Part shown: one piece after another, positions 50,800 through 59,632 of the stretch
Position numbering within the stretch: the first letter of the stretch is position 1
How the letters are laid out: each line of letters opens with the position of its first letter
DNA from: Xanthomonas sp.
Lineage (GTDB): Bacteria; Pseudomonadota; Gammaproteobacteria; Xanthomonadales; Xanthomonadaceae
Direction of reading: 5' to 3'
Length of the DNA: 64,000 nucleotides
NCBI GenBank assembly: GCA_018262705.1
Contig: JADFDQ010000003.1
Span: 124,001-188,000, forward strand
Notes under the pieces: generated by a model
Database searches by the model: none
What the model was told of the DNA's origin: nothing
What the model saw: only the letters and a program-made list of their open reading frames with translations
Position numbers and translations under genes: made by a program

Positions 50800-51531
50800 T
50801 CACGTCAGATCGCCGGCCAGCGCCTGCAGCGCGGCGATTGCAGCGATGCCTGCCGTTTCGGTGCGCAAGATGCGCGGGCCGAAGCGGGTGCCGCTGAAGC
50901 CGGCGGCGCGCAGCGCGTCCAGATCGCCGTCCGACCAGCCGCCTTCCGGGCCGATCGCCAGCGTGCAGGCGAGGGGCCGTTCGGCAATGGCGGCGTGAAG
51001 CGATGGGTCGGCCGTCGGGTCGAGGATGAGCTTGGCGCCCTCGCATTGCGCGGCCGCCGGTGCCAACGGCTGCGTGTGCGCGATTTCAGGGAGTATTGCG
51101 CGCCCGCTCTGTTCGCAGGCGGCGATCGCGACTTCGCGCCAATGCCGTTGCCGCTTCTCGGCGCGCTGCGCGTCCAGCCGGACTTCGCTGCGTTCGCTGG
51201 TCGCCGGAAGAATGCGCGCGACGCCCAGTTCGGTGGCCTTCTGCACGATCCAGTCCATCTTCTCGCCGCGCGCCAGCCCCTGCAGCAGGGTGATGCGCAG
51301 CGGGGATTCGTTGTCGATGCGGCGGCAGGTCGTGAGTTCGACCTGGGCCTGACGCTTGCCCGCCGTCACGATGCGGGCATCGAAATCGCAGCCGCTGCCG
51401 TTGAACAGCACGCAGGCATCGCCGCTGCCCAGCCGCAGCACCTGCAGCAAATGGCGGGAGACGTCCTCGGGCAGCGCGAATGTCGCGCCCTCGGCCAGCG
51501 GCAGATCGACGTGGCAGCGGGTCAGGCGCAT
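50800..51531 (-). CDS. rsmE: 16S rRNA (uracil-1498-N3)-methyltransferase RsmE
   Basis: A 243-residue SPOUT methyltransferase with an N-terminal PUA-like domain (FALPEDVSRHLLQVLRLGSGD, VLFNGSGCDFDARIV) and the C-terminal knotted domain with the SAM-binding LAIGPEGGWSDGDLDA and LRTETAGIAAIAAL motifs, all diagnostic. It modifies U1498 in the 30S decoding region. Its start overlaps the 3' end of bioA by 10 bases, so the two are co-transcribed. Confidence 0.94.
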   Translation of the reverse strand: MRLTRCHVDLPLAEGATFALPEDVSRHLLQVLRLGSGDACVLFNGSGCDFDARIVTAGKRQAQVELTTCRRIDNESPLRITLLQGLARGEKMDWIVQKATELGVARILPATSERSEVRLDAQRAEKRQRHWREVAIAACEQSGRAILPEIAHTQPLAPAAAQCEGAKLILDPTADPSLHAAIAERPLACTLAIGPEGGWSDGDLDALRAAGFSGTRFGPRILRTETAGIAAIAALQALAGDLT

Positions 51532-52928
51532 TGGCTTGCTTCCTCCAGCGCGGCGGCGGTGGCGTTGGCCAGCAGCGCCAGTTGCGCATCGTCAACGCAG
51601 TAGGGCGGCATCCAGTACAGCACATCGCCGAGCGGACGCAGCAGCACGCCGTAATCAAGCGCGGTGCGGTACATCCGCAGGCCGCGCCGACCGGCGATTT
51701 CGACCGCGTGGCCGTCTTCGCGGTTGTCCGGCTCCGGATGCAGTTCGATGGCGACGATCATCCCGGTCTGGCGCACTTCGGCCACCTGCGGATGCGCGGC
51801 CAGCGACGCCGCCAACTCCGCCATCTTCTTGATGGTCGCGCGATTGCGCTGGAGCACGGCGTCGGTTTCGAAGACGTCCAGCGAAGCCAGCGCGGCGGCG
51901 CAGGCCAGCGGATTGCCGCTGTAGCTGTGCGAGTGCAGGAAGGCGCGTTCGCGCGAATCATCCAGAAAGCCGTCGTAAATCCGTTGGGTGGCCAGTACCG
52001 CGCACAGCGGCAAGAAGCCGCCGGTCAGACCTTTCGACAGGCACAGCAGATCCGGCTGGATGCCGGTTTGCTCGCAGGCGAACAGGGTTCCGGTGCGGCC
52101 AAAGCCGACCGCGATCTCGTCGGCGATCAGGAACACGCCGTAGGCATCGCACAGTTCGCGTGCCCGCCGCAGATAGGCCGGATGGTGCATGCGCATGCCG
52201 CCGGCGCACTGCACCAGCGGTTCGAGGATCAGCGCGCACACTTCGCCAGCGTGGGTGTCGAGCAGCTGTGCCAGCGCGTCGGCCGCAGTCAGCGCCAGTC
52301 GTTCGGCTTCGGCATCGTCGCGCGCGCCGAAGGCATCCGGCGACGGCGCAAACAGCGCTTCGGCCAGCAGCGGCGCATACACGCGCCGGTACAGCGGGAT
52401 GTCGCCCACGGCCAGCGCGCCGAGGGTTTCGCCGTGGTAGCTGCCGCGCAGCGCGATGAATTTGGTGCGTTCGCGGATGCCGCGATTGTGGAACCAGTGA
52501 AAGGCCATCTTCAGCGCCACTTCGACCCCGGCCGAGCCGTTGTCGGCGTAGAACACCTTGGCCAGCGGATCGCGACCGGACTCACGCGGCGCCAGCGCCA
52601 GCAGGCGTTCTGCCAGCTCCACCGCGGGCGCGTGCGAACAGCCGGCGAGGATGACCTGTTCGAGATTTTGCGCCTGACGCCCGATCGCGTGGGCGATCCG
52701 CGGCTCGGCGTGGCCGTGGATGTTGGTCCACCAGCTGCTGACCGCGTCCAGCACCCGACTGCCGTCGTAGCCAATCAGCCAAGCGCCATCCCCGCGCGCG
52801 ACCGGAAACAGCGGCAGCGCGTGGGGGTGTTCGCGCATCTGCGTGCACGGGTGCCAGAGCACGGCGAGGTCGCGCGCGCGCCAAGCCTGCGCCGCGGCTA
52901 TCATGTCTGCATCGTGACGTCCTTCCAT
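51522..52928 (-). CDS. bioA: adenosylmethionine-8-amino-7-oxononanoate aminotransferase
   Basis: A 468-residue PLP aminotransferase of biotin synthesis that uses SAM as amino donor. Motifs: LWHPCTQMREHP, SWWTNIHGHAEPRI, YADNGSAGVEVALKMAFHW, GSYHGETLGALAVGD, LILEPLVQCAGGM, LIADEIAVGFGRTGTLFA and the PLP Lys in LLCLSKGLTGG. Start at 52928 or at the ATG 8 codons later (52904, with GGAAGGA further upstream); both are possible. It diverges from nudE with only 29 bases between them. No other biotin gene is in the window. Confidence 0.93.
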   Translation of the reverse strand: MEGRHDADMIAAAQAWRARDLAVLWHPCTQMREHPHALPLFPVARGDGAWLIGYDGSRVLDAVSSWWTNIHGHAEPRIAHAIGRQAQNLEQVILAGCSHAPAVELAERLLALAPRESGRDPLAKVFYADNGSAGVEVALKMAFHWFHNRGIRERTKFIALRGSYHGETLGALAVGDIPLYRRVYAPLLAEALFAPSPDAFGARDDAEAERLALTAADALAQLLDTHAGEVCALILEPLVQCAGGMRMHHPAYLRRARELCDAYGVFLIADEIAVGFGRTGTLFACEQTGIQPDLLCLSKGLTGGFLPLCAVLATQRIYDGFLDDSRERAFLHSHSYSGNPLACAAALASLDVFETDAVLQRNRATIKKMAELAASLAAHPQVAEVRQTGMIVAIELHPEPDNREDGHAVEIAGRRGLRMYRTALDYGVLLRPLGDVLYWMPPYCVDDAQLALLANATAAALEEASQCA

Positions 52929-52957
52929 CCCCCCATTATCGCCGTCGGGCCGGCAGC

Positions 52958-53512
52958 ATGAGTCACCGGCTTCCGATCATCCACGGCATCACCGAGCACG
53001 ACGCCGGCCCGTACCGGATGGAGCGGCTCGACCTCGAATTCGGCAACGGCGAACGCCGCCGCTACGAACGCCTGCACGGGCGCGGTCACGGCGCGGTCGC
53101 GGTGGTGCCGCTGCTGGACGCGGAAACCGTGCTGCTGATCCGCGAATACGCCGCCGGCGTGCACCGCTACGAGCTGGGTCTGGTCAAAGGCCGGATCGAC
53201 GCCGGCGAAACCCCGGAGCAGGCCGCCAACCGCGAGCTGATGGAAGAGGCCGGCTACGGCGCGCGCGACGTGCGCGTGCTGCGCGACCTCACCCTGGCGC
53301 CGACCTACATGAGCCATACGACCCATCTGGTGCTGGCACGCGACCTGTATCCGCAGCGCCTGCCCGGCGATGAACCCGAGCCGCCGGAGCTGGTGCCGTG
53401 GAAGCTGGCCGATCTCGGCCAATTGATTCTCGAAGAAGATTTCTCCGAAGGCCGCACGATTGCCGGCCTGTTCATTGCCCGCGAATGGTTGCAGCAACAT
53501 GCCGATCGATGA
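52958..53512 (+). CDS. nudE: ADP compounds hydrolase NudE
   Basis: A 184-residue Nudix hydrolase cleaving ADP-ribose, NADH and ADP-sugars. The Nudix box is intact: GRIDAGETPEQAANRELMEEAGY (G-x5-E-x7-REL-x-EE). The N terminus (ITEHDAGPYRMERLDLEFGNGERRRYERL) and YEAGVHRYELGLVKG-like region match the NudE group. It overlaps cysQ, and nudE-cysQ pairing is common in Gammaproteobacteria, consistent with nucleotide by-product clean-up. Confidence 0.93.
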   Translation: MSHRLPIIHGITEHDAGPYRMERLDLEFGNGERRRYERLHGRGHGAVAVVPLLDAETVLLIREYAAGVHRYELGLVKGRIDAGETPEQAANRELMEEAGYGARDVRVLRDLTLAPTYMSHTTHLVLARDLYPQRLPGDEPEPPELVPWKLADLGQLILEEDFSEGRTIAGLFIAREWLQQHADR

Positions 53513-54290
53513 TGCCCTGCGCGCCGGCGTGATCGCGCTTGCGCGCCGCGCCGCTGCCGAAATCCTGGCCGTGTACGAGGGCGAGTTCGCAGTCCGGGAG
53601 AAGCAGGACCATTCGCCGCTGACCGCCGCCGACCTGGCCTCGCACCGCTGCATCGTCGCCGGTCTGCGCGCGCTGACACCGGACATTCCGGTGCTTTCGG
53701 AAGAGTCGAAGGATCTCGACATCGCCCAGCGCAGGCAGTGGCGAACCTTCTGGCTGGTTGATCCGCTCGACGGCACCCGCGAGTTCATCAAGCGCAACGG
53801 CGAATTCACGGTCAACATCGCGCTGGTCGAAGACGGCGTGGCGAGCTTCGGCGTGATCCAGCAGCCGACCACCGGCGCGCTCTGGCACGGCGCGCCGGGA
53901 CAGGGCGCATATCGGCGCGAAGGCGAAACCGACGTTCCGATCCACGCCCGCATCCCCGCCACCACGCCTTTGCGCATTGCCGCCAGCCGCTCGCACCGCG
54001 ACGGCCGTACCCAGGCCATCATCGACGCCCTGCCCGATTGCGAAGTGCTGGGCTGCGGCTCCTCGCTGAAGTTCTGCAAGATCGCCGAAGGCGCGATCGA
54101 CCTGTACCCGCGCTTCGGGCCAACCAGCGAATGGGACACCGCCGCCGGACAGGCCATCCTCGAAGCCGCCGGCGGGGCGGTACTCGATCCCAGGCGTCGG
54201 CCGTTCCGCTACAACCAGCGCGACGGCCTGCTCAACGGCGACTTCGTGGCGCTGGCGGATCGCGCGCTGCTGGAGATGCTGCCGGCATGA
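53499..54290 (+). CDS. cysQ: 3'(2'),5'-bisphosphate nucleotidase CysQ
   Basis: A 263-residue Mg-dependent phosphatase that recycles 3'-phosphoadenosine 5'-phosphate from sulfate assimilation. Inositol-phosphatase-like motifs: SPLTAADLASHR, VLSEES (acidic), WLVDPLDGTREFIKRNGEFTVNIALV (DPIDGT-type motif), and SEWDTAAGQAILEAAGG. Start at 53499 (MPIDDALRAGVI), overlapping the last 14 bases of nudE. Confidence 0.94.
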   Translation: MPIDDALRAGVIALARRAAAEILAVYEGEFAVREKQDHSPLTAADLASHRCIVAGLRALTPDIPVLSEESKDLDIAQRRQWRTFWLVDPLDGTREFIKRNGEFTVNIALVEDGVASFGVIQQPTTGALWHGAPGQGAYRREGETDVPIHARIPATTPLRIAASRSHRDGRTQAIIDALPDCEVLGCGSSLKFCKIAEGAIDLYPRFGPTSEWDTAAGQAILEAAGGAVLDPRRRPFRYNQRDGLLNGDFVALADRALLEMLPA

Positions 54291-55111
54291 GCACACAGCG
54301 CACGATCGACGACCTGCTGGCGATCATGGCCAAGCTGCGCAGCCCAGACGACGGCTGTCCGTGGGACCTGCAGCAGACCTTCAAGACCATCGCGCCGTAC
54401 ACCGTCGAAGAGGTCTACGAGGTGGTCGATGCGATCGACCGCGGCGACATGGCCGATCTCAAGGACGAACTGGGCGATCTGCTGCTGCAGGTGGTGTTCC
54501 ATGCGCGCATGGCGCAGGAAGCCGGCGCGTTCGGATTCGCCGATGTGGTCGAGGCCATCTGCGACAAGATGACCCGCCGCCATCCGCACGTGTTCGGTGA
54601 TGCCCATTTTGCGGATGCCGAAGCCCAGCTTGTGGATTGGGAAGCGCGCAAACGCACCGAACGTGCGGCGCAGGGCGATGCTGATACCTCGGCGCTGGCC
54701 GGCATCGCCCGCGGACTGCCGGAGTGGCAGCGCGCGGTCAAGCTGCAGCACAAGGCGGCCAAGGTCGGCTTCGACTGGCCCGGCCCCGATCCGGTGCTGG
54801 AAAAACTGCACGAGGAAATCGACGAAGTACGCGCCGAATTCGCAGCGGTGACAGCGGATCCCGGCGATGCCGCCGCCCACGACCGGCTGGAAGACGAAAT
54901 CGGCGACGTGCTGTTCGTCTGCGCCAACCTCGCCCGACACGCCAAGGTCGATGTCGGCAACGCCCTGCGCCGCGCCAACCACAAGTTCGAGCGCCGCTTC
55001 CGGACGATGGAGGCGCTGGCGACCACCGATGGCGGACTGGCCGGAAAATCGCTGGAGGTGCAGGACGCCTATTGGAATCGCGCCAAAGCCGCCGAACGCA
55101 AGCTCACGTAG
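54287..55111 (+). CDS. mazG: nucleoside triphosphate pyrophosphohydrolase MazG
   Basis: A 274-residue protein with two MazG domains that hydrolyses NTPs and (d)NTPs to monophosphates, removing abnormal nucleotides and moderating ppGpp-related stress in E. coli. N-terminal domain: LRSPDDGCPWDLQQTFKTIAPYTVEEVYEVVDAI and LKDELGDLLLQVVFHARMAQE (EExxE and ExxD metal motifs); second domain: EEIDEVRAEF and DEIGDVLFVCANLARH. The start overlaps cysQ as ATGA. The last three bases of the gene (TAG) are also the start of the REPIN GTAG head. Confidence 0.94.
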   Translation: MSTQRTIDDLLAIMAKLRSPDDGCPWDLQQTFKTIAPYTVEEVYEVVDAIDRGDMADLKDELGDLLLQVVFHARMAQEAGAFGFADVVEAICDKMTRRHPHVFGDAHFADAEAQLVDWEARKRTERAAQGDADTSALAGIARGLPEWQRAVKLQHKAAKVGFDWPGPDPVLEKLHEEIDEVRAEFAAVTADPGDAAAHDRLEDEIGDVLFVCANLARHAKVDVGNALRRANHKFERRFRTMEALATTDGGLAGKSLEVQDAYWNRAKAAERKLT

Positions 55112-55194
55112 GAGTGCACCGAGGCCGCAGGCCGAGGGGCGCGAAACGCCCAAGCGTCCGCAATGCCGGTCGCGCCCCTGCGGTGCGCTCCTAC
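55108..55194. repeat. REPIN overlapping the mazG stop codon
   Basis: Left arm at 55108-55144 begins GTAGGAGTGCACCGAGG and has an extra palindromic insertion (GGCCGCAGGCC) before GGGGCGCGA. Right arm at 55170-55194 is the exact reverse complement of the standard 25-base REP. The GTAG of the left arm supplies the mazG TAG stop at 55109-55111. It ends 50 bases before the next gene. Confidence 0.9.
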
Positions 55195-55244
55195 AACCTG
55201 GATCCGTAAATGCAATCATGCCACCCGCCGCAGGGAGAAAATCG

Positions 55245-55550
55245 ATGAGCGATGGCTTCGCCAGTTTCCGCGAGTTCTACCCGTTCTATCTCGGCGAGCA
55301 CCGCAATCGCATCTGCCGGCGTCTGCACTTTGCCGGGACGAGCTTGTCGATCGGATTCATTGTGTTGGCGATTAAGTCGATGCATCCGTGGTGGTTACTG
55401 GCGGCGCTGGTCTCCGGCTATGCCTTCGCCTGGGTCGGGCATTTCTTCTTCGAGAAGAATCGCCCGGCGACCTTCAAGCACCCGATCTATTCGTTTGCCG
55501 GCGATTGGGTGATGTACCGGGACATCCTGATCGGCAGGATTCCGTTCTGA
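55245..55550 (+). CDS. Mpo1-like (DUF962) membrane protein
   Basis: A 101-residue protein. Family residues: FREFYPFYLGEHRNRICRRLHFAG (ExHxN..R..H), LAIKSMHPWWLLAALVSGYAFAWVGHFFFEKN and HPIYSFAGDWVMYRDIL. The conserved His residues bind Fe2+ in yeast Mpo1, a 2-hydroxy fatty acid dioxygenase; a bacterial role is not established. Two hydrophobic helices are predicted. The ATG at 55245 has GGGAG upstream. It sits between the REPIN and a bidirectional hairpin. Confidence 0.85.
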   Translation: MSDGFASFREFYPFYLGEHRNRICRRLHFAGTSLSIGFIVLAIKSMHPWWLLAALVSGYAFAWVGHFFFEKNRPATFKHPIYSFAGDWVMYRDILIGRIPF

Positions 55551-55560
55551 AGTCTCCCGA

Positions 55561-55575
55561 GGCCACACGGTGGCC
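55561..55575. terminator. short bidirectional hairpin
   Basis: GGCCAC-ACG-GTGGCC, a perfect 6-bp stem with 3-base loop, between the converging Mpo1-like and DMT genes. Weak without T runs. Confidence 0.45.
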
Positions 55576-55611
55576 CATCTTGCCGCGGCCCTGATGGGGG
55601 CAATGGCCGCA

Positions 55612-55950
55612 TCACTCCAGGAAAATCAGCCACGCCGCTACCGCGATCAGCGCGAACCCGGCCCAGTGGTTCCACTTCAGCGGCTGACCGAGGTACCACA
55701 CCGAAAATCCGGCGAACACCAGCAGGGTGATGACCTCCTGCATGCCCTTGAGCTGTGGTGCTGAAAACACCTCGCTGCCGATCCGGTTGGCCGGCACCAT
55801 CAGCGTGTATTCGAAGAACGCGATGCCCCAGCTGATCAGGATGACCTTGGGCAACGCGACCTCGCGGTATTTCAGGTGTCCGTACCAGGCGAAGGTCATG
55901 AACAGGTTGGAGCAGACCAGCAGCAGCGGGGTCAGCAGGCGAGTGGGCAC
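55612..55950 (-). CDS. DMT-family protein (DUF486)
   Basis: A 112-residue membrane protein with four hydrophobic segments (LLTPLLLVCSNLFMTFAWYGHL, VILISWGIAFFEYTLMVPANRIG, MQEVITLLVFAGFSVWYL, WAGFALIAVAAWLIFLE). The FAWYGHLK and GIAFFEY motifs are characteristic of this small drug/metabolite transporter-like family. Its transport substrate is unknown. It stands alone, converging with the gene upstream and diverging from the response regulator. Confidence 0.9.
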   Translation of the reverse strand: MPTRLLTPLLLVCSNLFMTFAWYGHLKYREVALPKVILISWGIAFFEYTLMVPANRIGSEVFSAPQLKGMQEVITLLVFAGFSVWYLGQPLKWNHWAGFALIAVAAWLIFLE

Positions 55951-56037
55951 GGGGTATCCTCAGCGGCAGGTGGTCGTTTCCTTCACGCAACATCGACCGT
56001 TCAGGCCGCATCGTGCGCACATGGAAACGGGCGGGTG

Positions 56038-56745
56038 ATGCGAATGCAAGAGAAAGAGCAGGCGGGGCTGATACTCATCATCGAGGACAACCGCAACATC
56101 TCGGAAATGGTGGGCGAATATCTCGAGAGCCGCGGCTTCGAGGTGGATTATGCCGTCGACGGTGTCGATGGCTACCGGCTTGCGTCCGAAAACACCTACG
56201 ACGCCATCGTGCTCGATCTGATGCTGCCGCGGCTGGACGGCGTGGAAGTGTGCAAGCGCCTGCGCAGCGAAGCGCGCAAGGCGACGCCCGTCCTGATGCT
56301 GACCGCGCGCGACACGCTCGACGACAAGCTCACCGGGCTGTCGTCGGGCGCCGACGACTACCTGACCAAGCCGTTTGCAATCCGCGAACTGGAAGCGCGC
56401 CTGCACGCGCTGATCCGGCGCGACCGTCGCCAGATCGGCGGCGAGGCGCTGCGCGTGGGCGATCTGGAACTGGATCCCGAGTCGATGCGCGCCACCCGCG
56501 CCGGGGTCGAACTGCAGATGTCGCCGATTGGTCTGCGCCTGCTGTCGATTTTGATGCGCGAATCCCCGCGCGTGGTCAGCCGGCAAGAGATCGAACGCGA
56601 GATCTGGGGCGACGATCTGCCGGATTCGGACACCCTGCGCAGCCACCTGTACAACCTGCGCAAGGTGATGGACAAGCCGTTTGCCAGGCCGCTGCTGCAC
56701 ACCGTGCAAAGCGCCGGCTACCGCATCGCCGATCTGTCCGACTAG
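56038..56745 (+). CDS. OmpR-family response regulator upstream of the MacAB-like system
   Basis: A 235-residue regulator with receiver (IEDNRNISEMVGEYL, phospho-acceptor in IVLDLMLPRLDG, TARD, YLTKPF) and winged-helix domain (SPIGLRLLSILM, HLYNLRKVMDKPF, VQSAGYRI). It resembles the regulator at 9.9 kb. Start chosen at the ATG at 56038 (MRMQEKEQAG); an ATG at 56044 is also possible. The kinase gene follows 12 bases later and the efflux genes after that, so efflux control is a reasonable inference. Confidence 0.9.
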   Translation: MRMQEKEQAGLILIIEDNRNISEMVGEYLESRGFEVDYAVDGVDGYRLASENTYDAIVLDLMLPRLDGVEVCKRLRSEARKATPVLMLTARDTLDDKLTGLSSGADDYLTKPFAIRELEARLHALIRRDRRQIGGEALRVGDLELDPESMRATRAGVELQMSPIGLRLLSILMRESPRVVSRQEIEREIWGDDLPDSDTLRSHLYNLRKVMDKPFARPLLHTVQSAGYRIADLSD

Positions 56746-56757
56746 CGGCACGCGCCC

Positions 56758-57780
56758 GTGGCCATCTGGCAGCACCGCATCCGGAGAACGTTTTACCTGC
56801 AGTTGGCGCTGTTGTGTCTGGTGGCGCTGGGCGGTCTGGAACTGGTGCGATTGCAGGGGGTGATGTCGCGCTCGGGCGCGGATGCGGCGATCTTCATTGG
56901 AATGGCTCTGGCCATGCTGGCCGTCATCTGGGTTGGCGATCGTGCCGCACGGCTTGCCATTGCGCCGGTGTGCTGGCTGCTGCGCGAAATCCGGCGGTGG
57001 GATCCGCGCCAATCGGATCCGGATGCGTTTGCGCCGGAACGGTTGGCTGAAAACATTCCCGACGATGTGCGTGAAGTTGCGCAGGCGCTGCACGGTTTCG
57101 GACAACGCGCGCGCGAACACGCGCAGCGCGAGCGCGAATTCACCCGCGCCGCCAGCCACGAGTTGCGCACGCCGTTGACGATCGTTCGGGTCGCGGCCGA
57201 CCTGATCGACCACGATCCATCCCTGTCCGAGGCCTCGCGGAGATCGCTTGAGCGCATCCAGTGCGCCAGCGCAGGCATGGAAGCGATCATCGATTCGCTC
57301 CTGCTGCTGGCGCGGTCGGAAGAAACCGCACCCGAGGCGGAAGATTTTGCGGTTGGCGAGGTGGTCGATCGCGAGCTCGAACGCGTGCGGCCCTTGCTGG
57401 AACGCAAGCAATTGGCGCTGCGGGTGGAGCGAACCGCAGAACCGAAACTGCACGCGTCGCCGCGGCTGCTGCAGGCCGTGCTTGGACGCGTGCTCGACAA
57501 CGCCGTACGTTTCACCCACGCCGGCGAAGTGGCGGTGCGTCTGCACGCAGACCGTGTGCTGGTGGAAGACACCGGCAAAGGGATGGACGGCGAAACGCTG
57601 GCGCATGCCATTGAACCGTTCTACTGCGGTTCGGGTCCGTGCGACGCTTCGGGGCCGGGGTTGGGCTTGACGATCGCGCATCGACTCGCCGAGCGTTGCG
57701 GCTGGAAGCTCGAACTCGACAGCACGCCGGGCCGCGGAACCTGCGCCAGTATCCGGTTTGTCCCACTTGCCGATGCATGA
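56758..57780 (+). CDS. sensor histidine kinase with minimal periplasmic loop
   Basis: A 340-residue kinase with a GTG start. Two transmembrane helices (LQLALLCLVALGGLELVRL, about 14-32, and AIFIGMALAMLAVIWVG, about 42-60) are separated by only about 10 residues, the layout of intramembrane-sensing kinases. HAMP-like linker, His box RAASHELRTPLTIVR near 138, N box VLGRVLDNAVRFTHAG, D box VEDTGKGMD and GLGLTIAHRL. No sensor domain is present. It is the likely partner of the upstream regulator. Confidence 0.9.
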   Translation: MAIWQHRIRRTFYLQLALLCLVALGGLELVRLQGVMSRSGADAAIFIGMALAMLAVIWVGDRAARLAIAPVCWLLREIRRWDPRQSDPDAFAPERLAENIPDDVREVAQALHGFGQRAREHAQREREFTRAASHELRTPLTIVRVAADLIDHDPSLSEASRRSLERIQCASAGMEAIIDSLLLLARSEETAPEAEDFAVGEVVDRELERVRPLLERKQLALRVERTAEPKLHASPRLLQAVLGRVLDNAVRFTHAGEVAVRLHADRVLVEDTGKGMDGETLAHAIEPFYCGSGPCDASGPGLGLTIAHRLAERCGWKLELDSTPGRGTCASIRFVPLADA

Positions 57781-57875
57781 CGGCGGCTGTTTTGATCGGT
57801 GCCCCGGCAACCCGTTTTGCAGAAGTCTTGAGGTCGCGTTGAAAAGTCCGGCTTGGGCTTATTCGGCTCGCGCCG

Positions 57876-57899
57876 GATCAAACGCTTGCGTGCTTGATC
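57876..57899. repeat. hairpin in the 283-base gap before the MacA-like gene
   Basis: The 57781-58063 gap contains no gene that I can support. GATCAA at 57876-57881 pairs with TTGATC at 57894-57899 with an inner CGC/GCG. The right arm shares GTGCTTGATC with the 12-bp stem after rimK at 9.7 kb. A promoter could not be located with confidence. Confidence 0.45.
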
Positions 57900-58063
57900 T
57901 GCGTTGCCTCGATCGTATCTGAACGGATTGCCCGGCTTGCGGCCATCCATCCCAAACGGCACGGTACATGAATACGGTTGAACGTTAGCATCGGCATCTG
58001 TCAACGCGTTCCGTCCTCAAACGTTGCTCTGGTTTCGGGCGACTCTTGGAATTTTCGACACAC

Positions 58064-59632
58064 ATGAACAGCTTCCCCCGTTCCCGCGGTTGGTTCACGG
58101 CGCGCCGTCTCGTTATTGCGCTTGTCGTGGTCGCAGCGGTTCTTGGCATCTGGTACGTCCGTGGTCGCAGTGCCGACAGCGGCGGCGATGGCGGCTACCG
58201 AACCGAAACCGTGCAGCGCGGCAACATCCGGGTGACGATTTCTTCGACCGGCACGCTCAGCGCGATTTCCACCGTCACCGTGGGCAGCCAGATTTCCGGC
58301 CAGGTCGACGACGTGCTGGTCGATTTCAATTCGCCGGTGAAGAAGGGCGACATTCTTGCCCGGATCGACCCTTCCACCTATCGGGCCCAGATGGAACAGG
58401 GCAATGCCGCGATCGCCAGCGCGCGCGCGCAGCTGGCGCAAGCGCAGGCGAGCCTGCGCAACGCCACCCTCGACTTCCGGCGCAAGCAGGATCTGGTGCA
58501 GCAAAAGCTCATTGCGCGCAGCGACTTCGACCTCTCCCGCGCCGCGCTGGAACAGGCGCAGGCGCAGGTGAACTCGGCGCAGGCGCAGATCCGCCAGCAG
58601 GCCGCGTCGGTCAAGAACACCCAGGTCAATATCGACCGCGCGGTGATCCGTTCGCCGGTCGATGGCGTGGTGTTGACCCGCAAGATCGACCCCGGCCAGA
58701 CCGTGGCGGCCAGCTTCTCGGCGCCGGAGCTGTTCACCATCGCCGAGGATTTGTCGAAGATGCAGATCCAGCTGGCGGTGGACGAGTCCGACATCGGCCA
58801 GGTTCACGTGGGACAAACGGTGACTTTTTCCGCCGATGCCTTCCCGGACCGTCAATTCAAGGGCGTGGTTCAACAGGTGCGGCTGGCGGCGACAACCACC
58901 AACAACGTCGTCACCTATCCGGTGATCGTCACCGTCGACAACAGCGACGGCACCCTGCTGCCTGGATTGACGGTGAATGCAGAAATCGAAGTCAGCAGTC
59001 GCGAGAACGTCCTCAAACTCGGCAATGCGGCGCTGCGCTTCAAGCCCGGCGACGATTCGCCGCTGTCCCAGTTGCAGCCGCAGGGCGCCGGTCCGCAAAG
59101 CGGCCCCGGCGGCGGTGGGGCCGGCATGGATCAGGACTGGCAGACGCTGGCCGGAACCTTGGGCCTGAATCCCGAGCAAAAAGCGGCGTTCGAGGCGGCG
59201 CTGGAAGAAATGAAGCAGCGCCAGGCCGAGCGCGCCGCGCAGTTCCAGCAGCAAAACCAGTCGCAGCAAGGCGGCGGCAACCGGTTGTTCGGCGGCGGGC
59301 GCGGCTTCGGGCGGCCCGGTGGCGGAAGTGGAGCCGATCCCGGCATGCTGGCGCAGATGCGGGCGCGCATGCGCGATCGCATGAACCAGCAGTTTGCGGC
59401 GTTCGCGGCAACCTTGACTCCGGAACAGCGCGCCAAGTGGAGTTCGGGTGTCGATGCCCAGCTCAGCGCGCGCCGCGTGACCGTCTATCGACTGGCGGCG
59501 AACGGCAAGCCCGAAGCGGTCTCGATCAAGATCGGAGCCAGCGACGGCAGCAGCACCGAAGTGTCCGGTTCGAGCATCCGCGACGGCGATCGGATCGTCT
59601 CCGGCGAACGTGCGGCGGCGGGAGGCAAATGA
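58064..59632 (+). CDS. macA: MacA-like periplasmic adaptor with inserted LTxxQ-type segment
   Basis: A 522-residue membrane-fusion protein. N-terminal anchor (RRLVIALVVVAAVLGIWYV, about 15-33), lipoyl/barrel part with VGSQISGQVDDVLVDFNSPVKKG, coiled-coil hairpin (about 115-185), then VGQTVTFSADAFPDRQFKG and VTVDNSDGTLLPGLTVNAEIEV. A 100-residue Gln/Gly/Pro-rich insertion (about 345-455) contains LNPEQKAAFEAAL and LTPEQRAKW, then the C-terminal strands resume. It should link the ABC permease to an outer-membrane channel. The start is the ATG at 58064; no strong ribosome-binding site is seen. Its stop overlaps the ABC gene start. Confidence 0.9.
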   Translation: MNSFPRSRGWFTARRLVIALVVVAAVLGIWYVRGRSADSGGDGGYRTETVQRGNIRVTISSTGTLSAISTVTVGSQISGQVDDVLVDFNSPVKKGDILARIDPSTYRAQMEQGNAAIASARAQLAQAQASLRNATLDFRRKQDLVQQKLIARSDFDLSRAALEQAQAQVNSAQAQIRQQAASVKNTQVNIDRAVIRSPVDGVVLTRKIDPGQTVAASFSAPELFTIAEDLSKMQIQLAVDESDIGQVHVGQTVTFSADAFPDRQFKGVVQQVRLAATTTNNVVTYPVIVTVDNSDGTLLPGLTVNAEIEVSSRENVLKLGNAALRFKPGDDSPLSQLQPQGAGPQSGPGGGGAGMDQDWQTLAGTLGLNPEQKAAFEAALEEMKQRQAERAAQFQQQNQSQQGGGNRLFGGGRGFGRPGGGSGADPGMLAQMRARMRDRMNQQFAAFAATLTPEQRAKWSSGVDAQLSARRVTVYRLAANGKPEAVSIKIGASDGSSTEVSGSSIRDGDRIVSGERAAAGGK

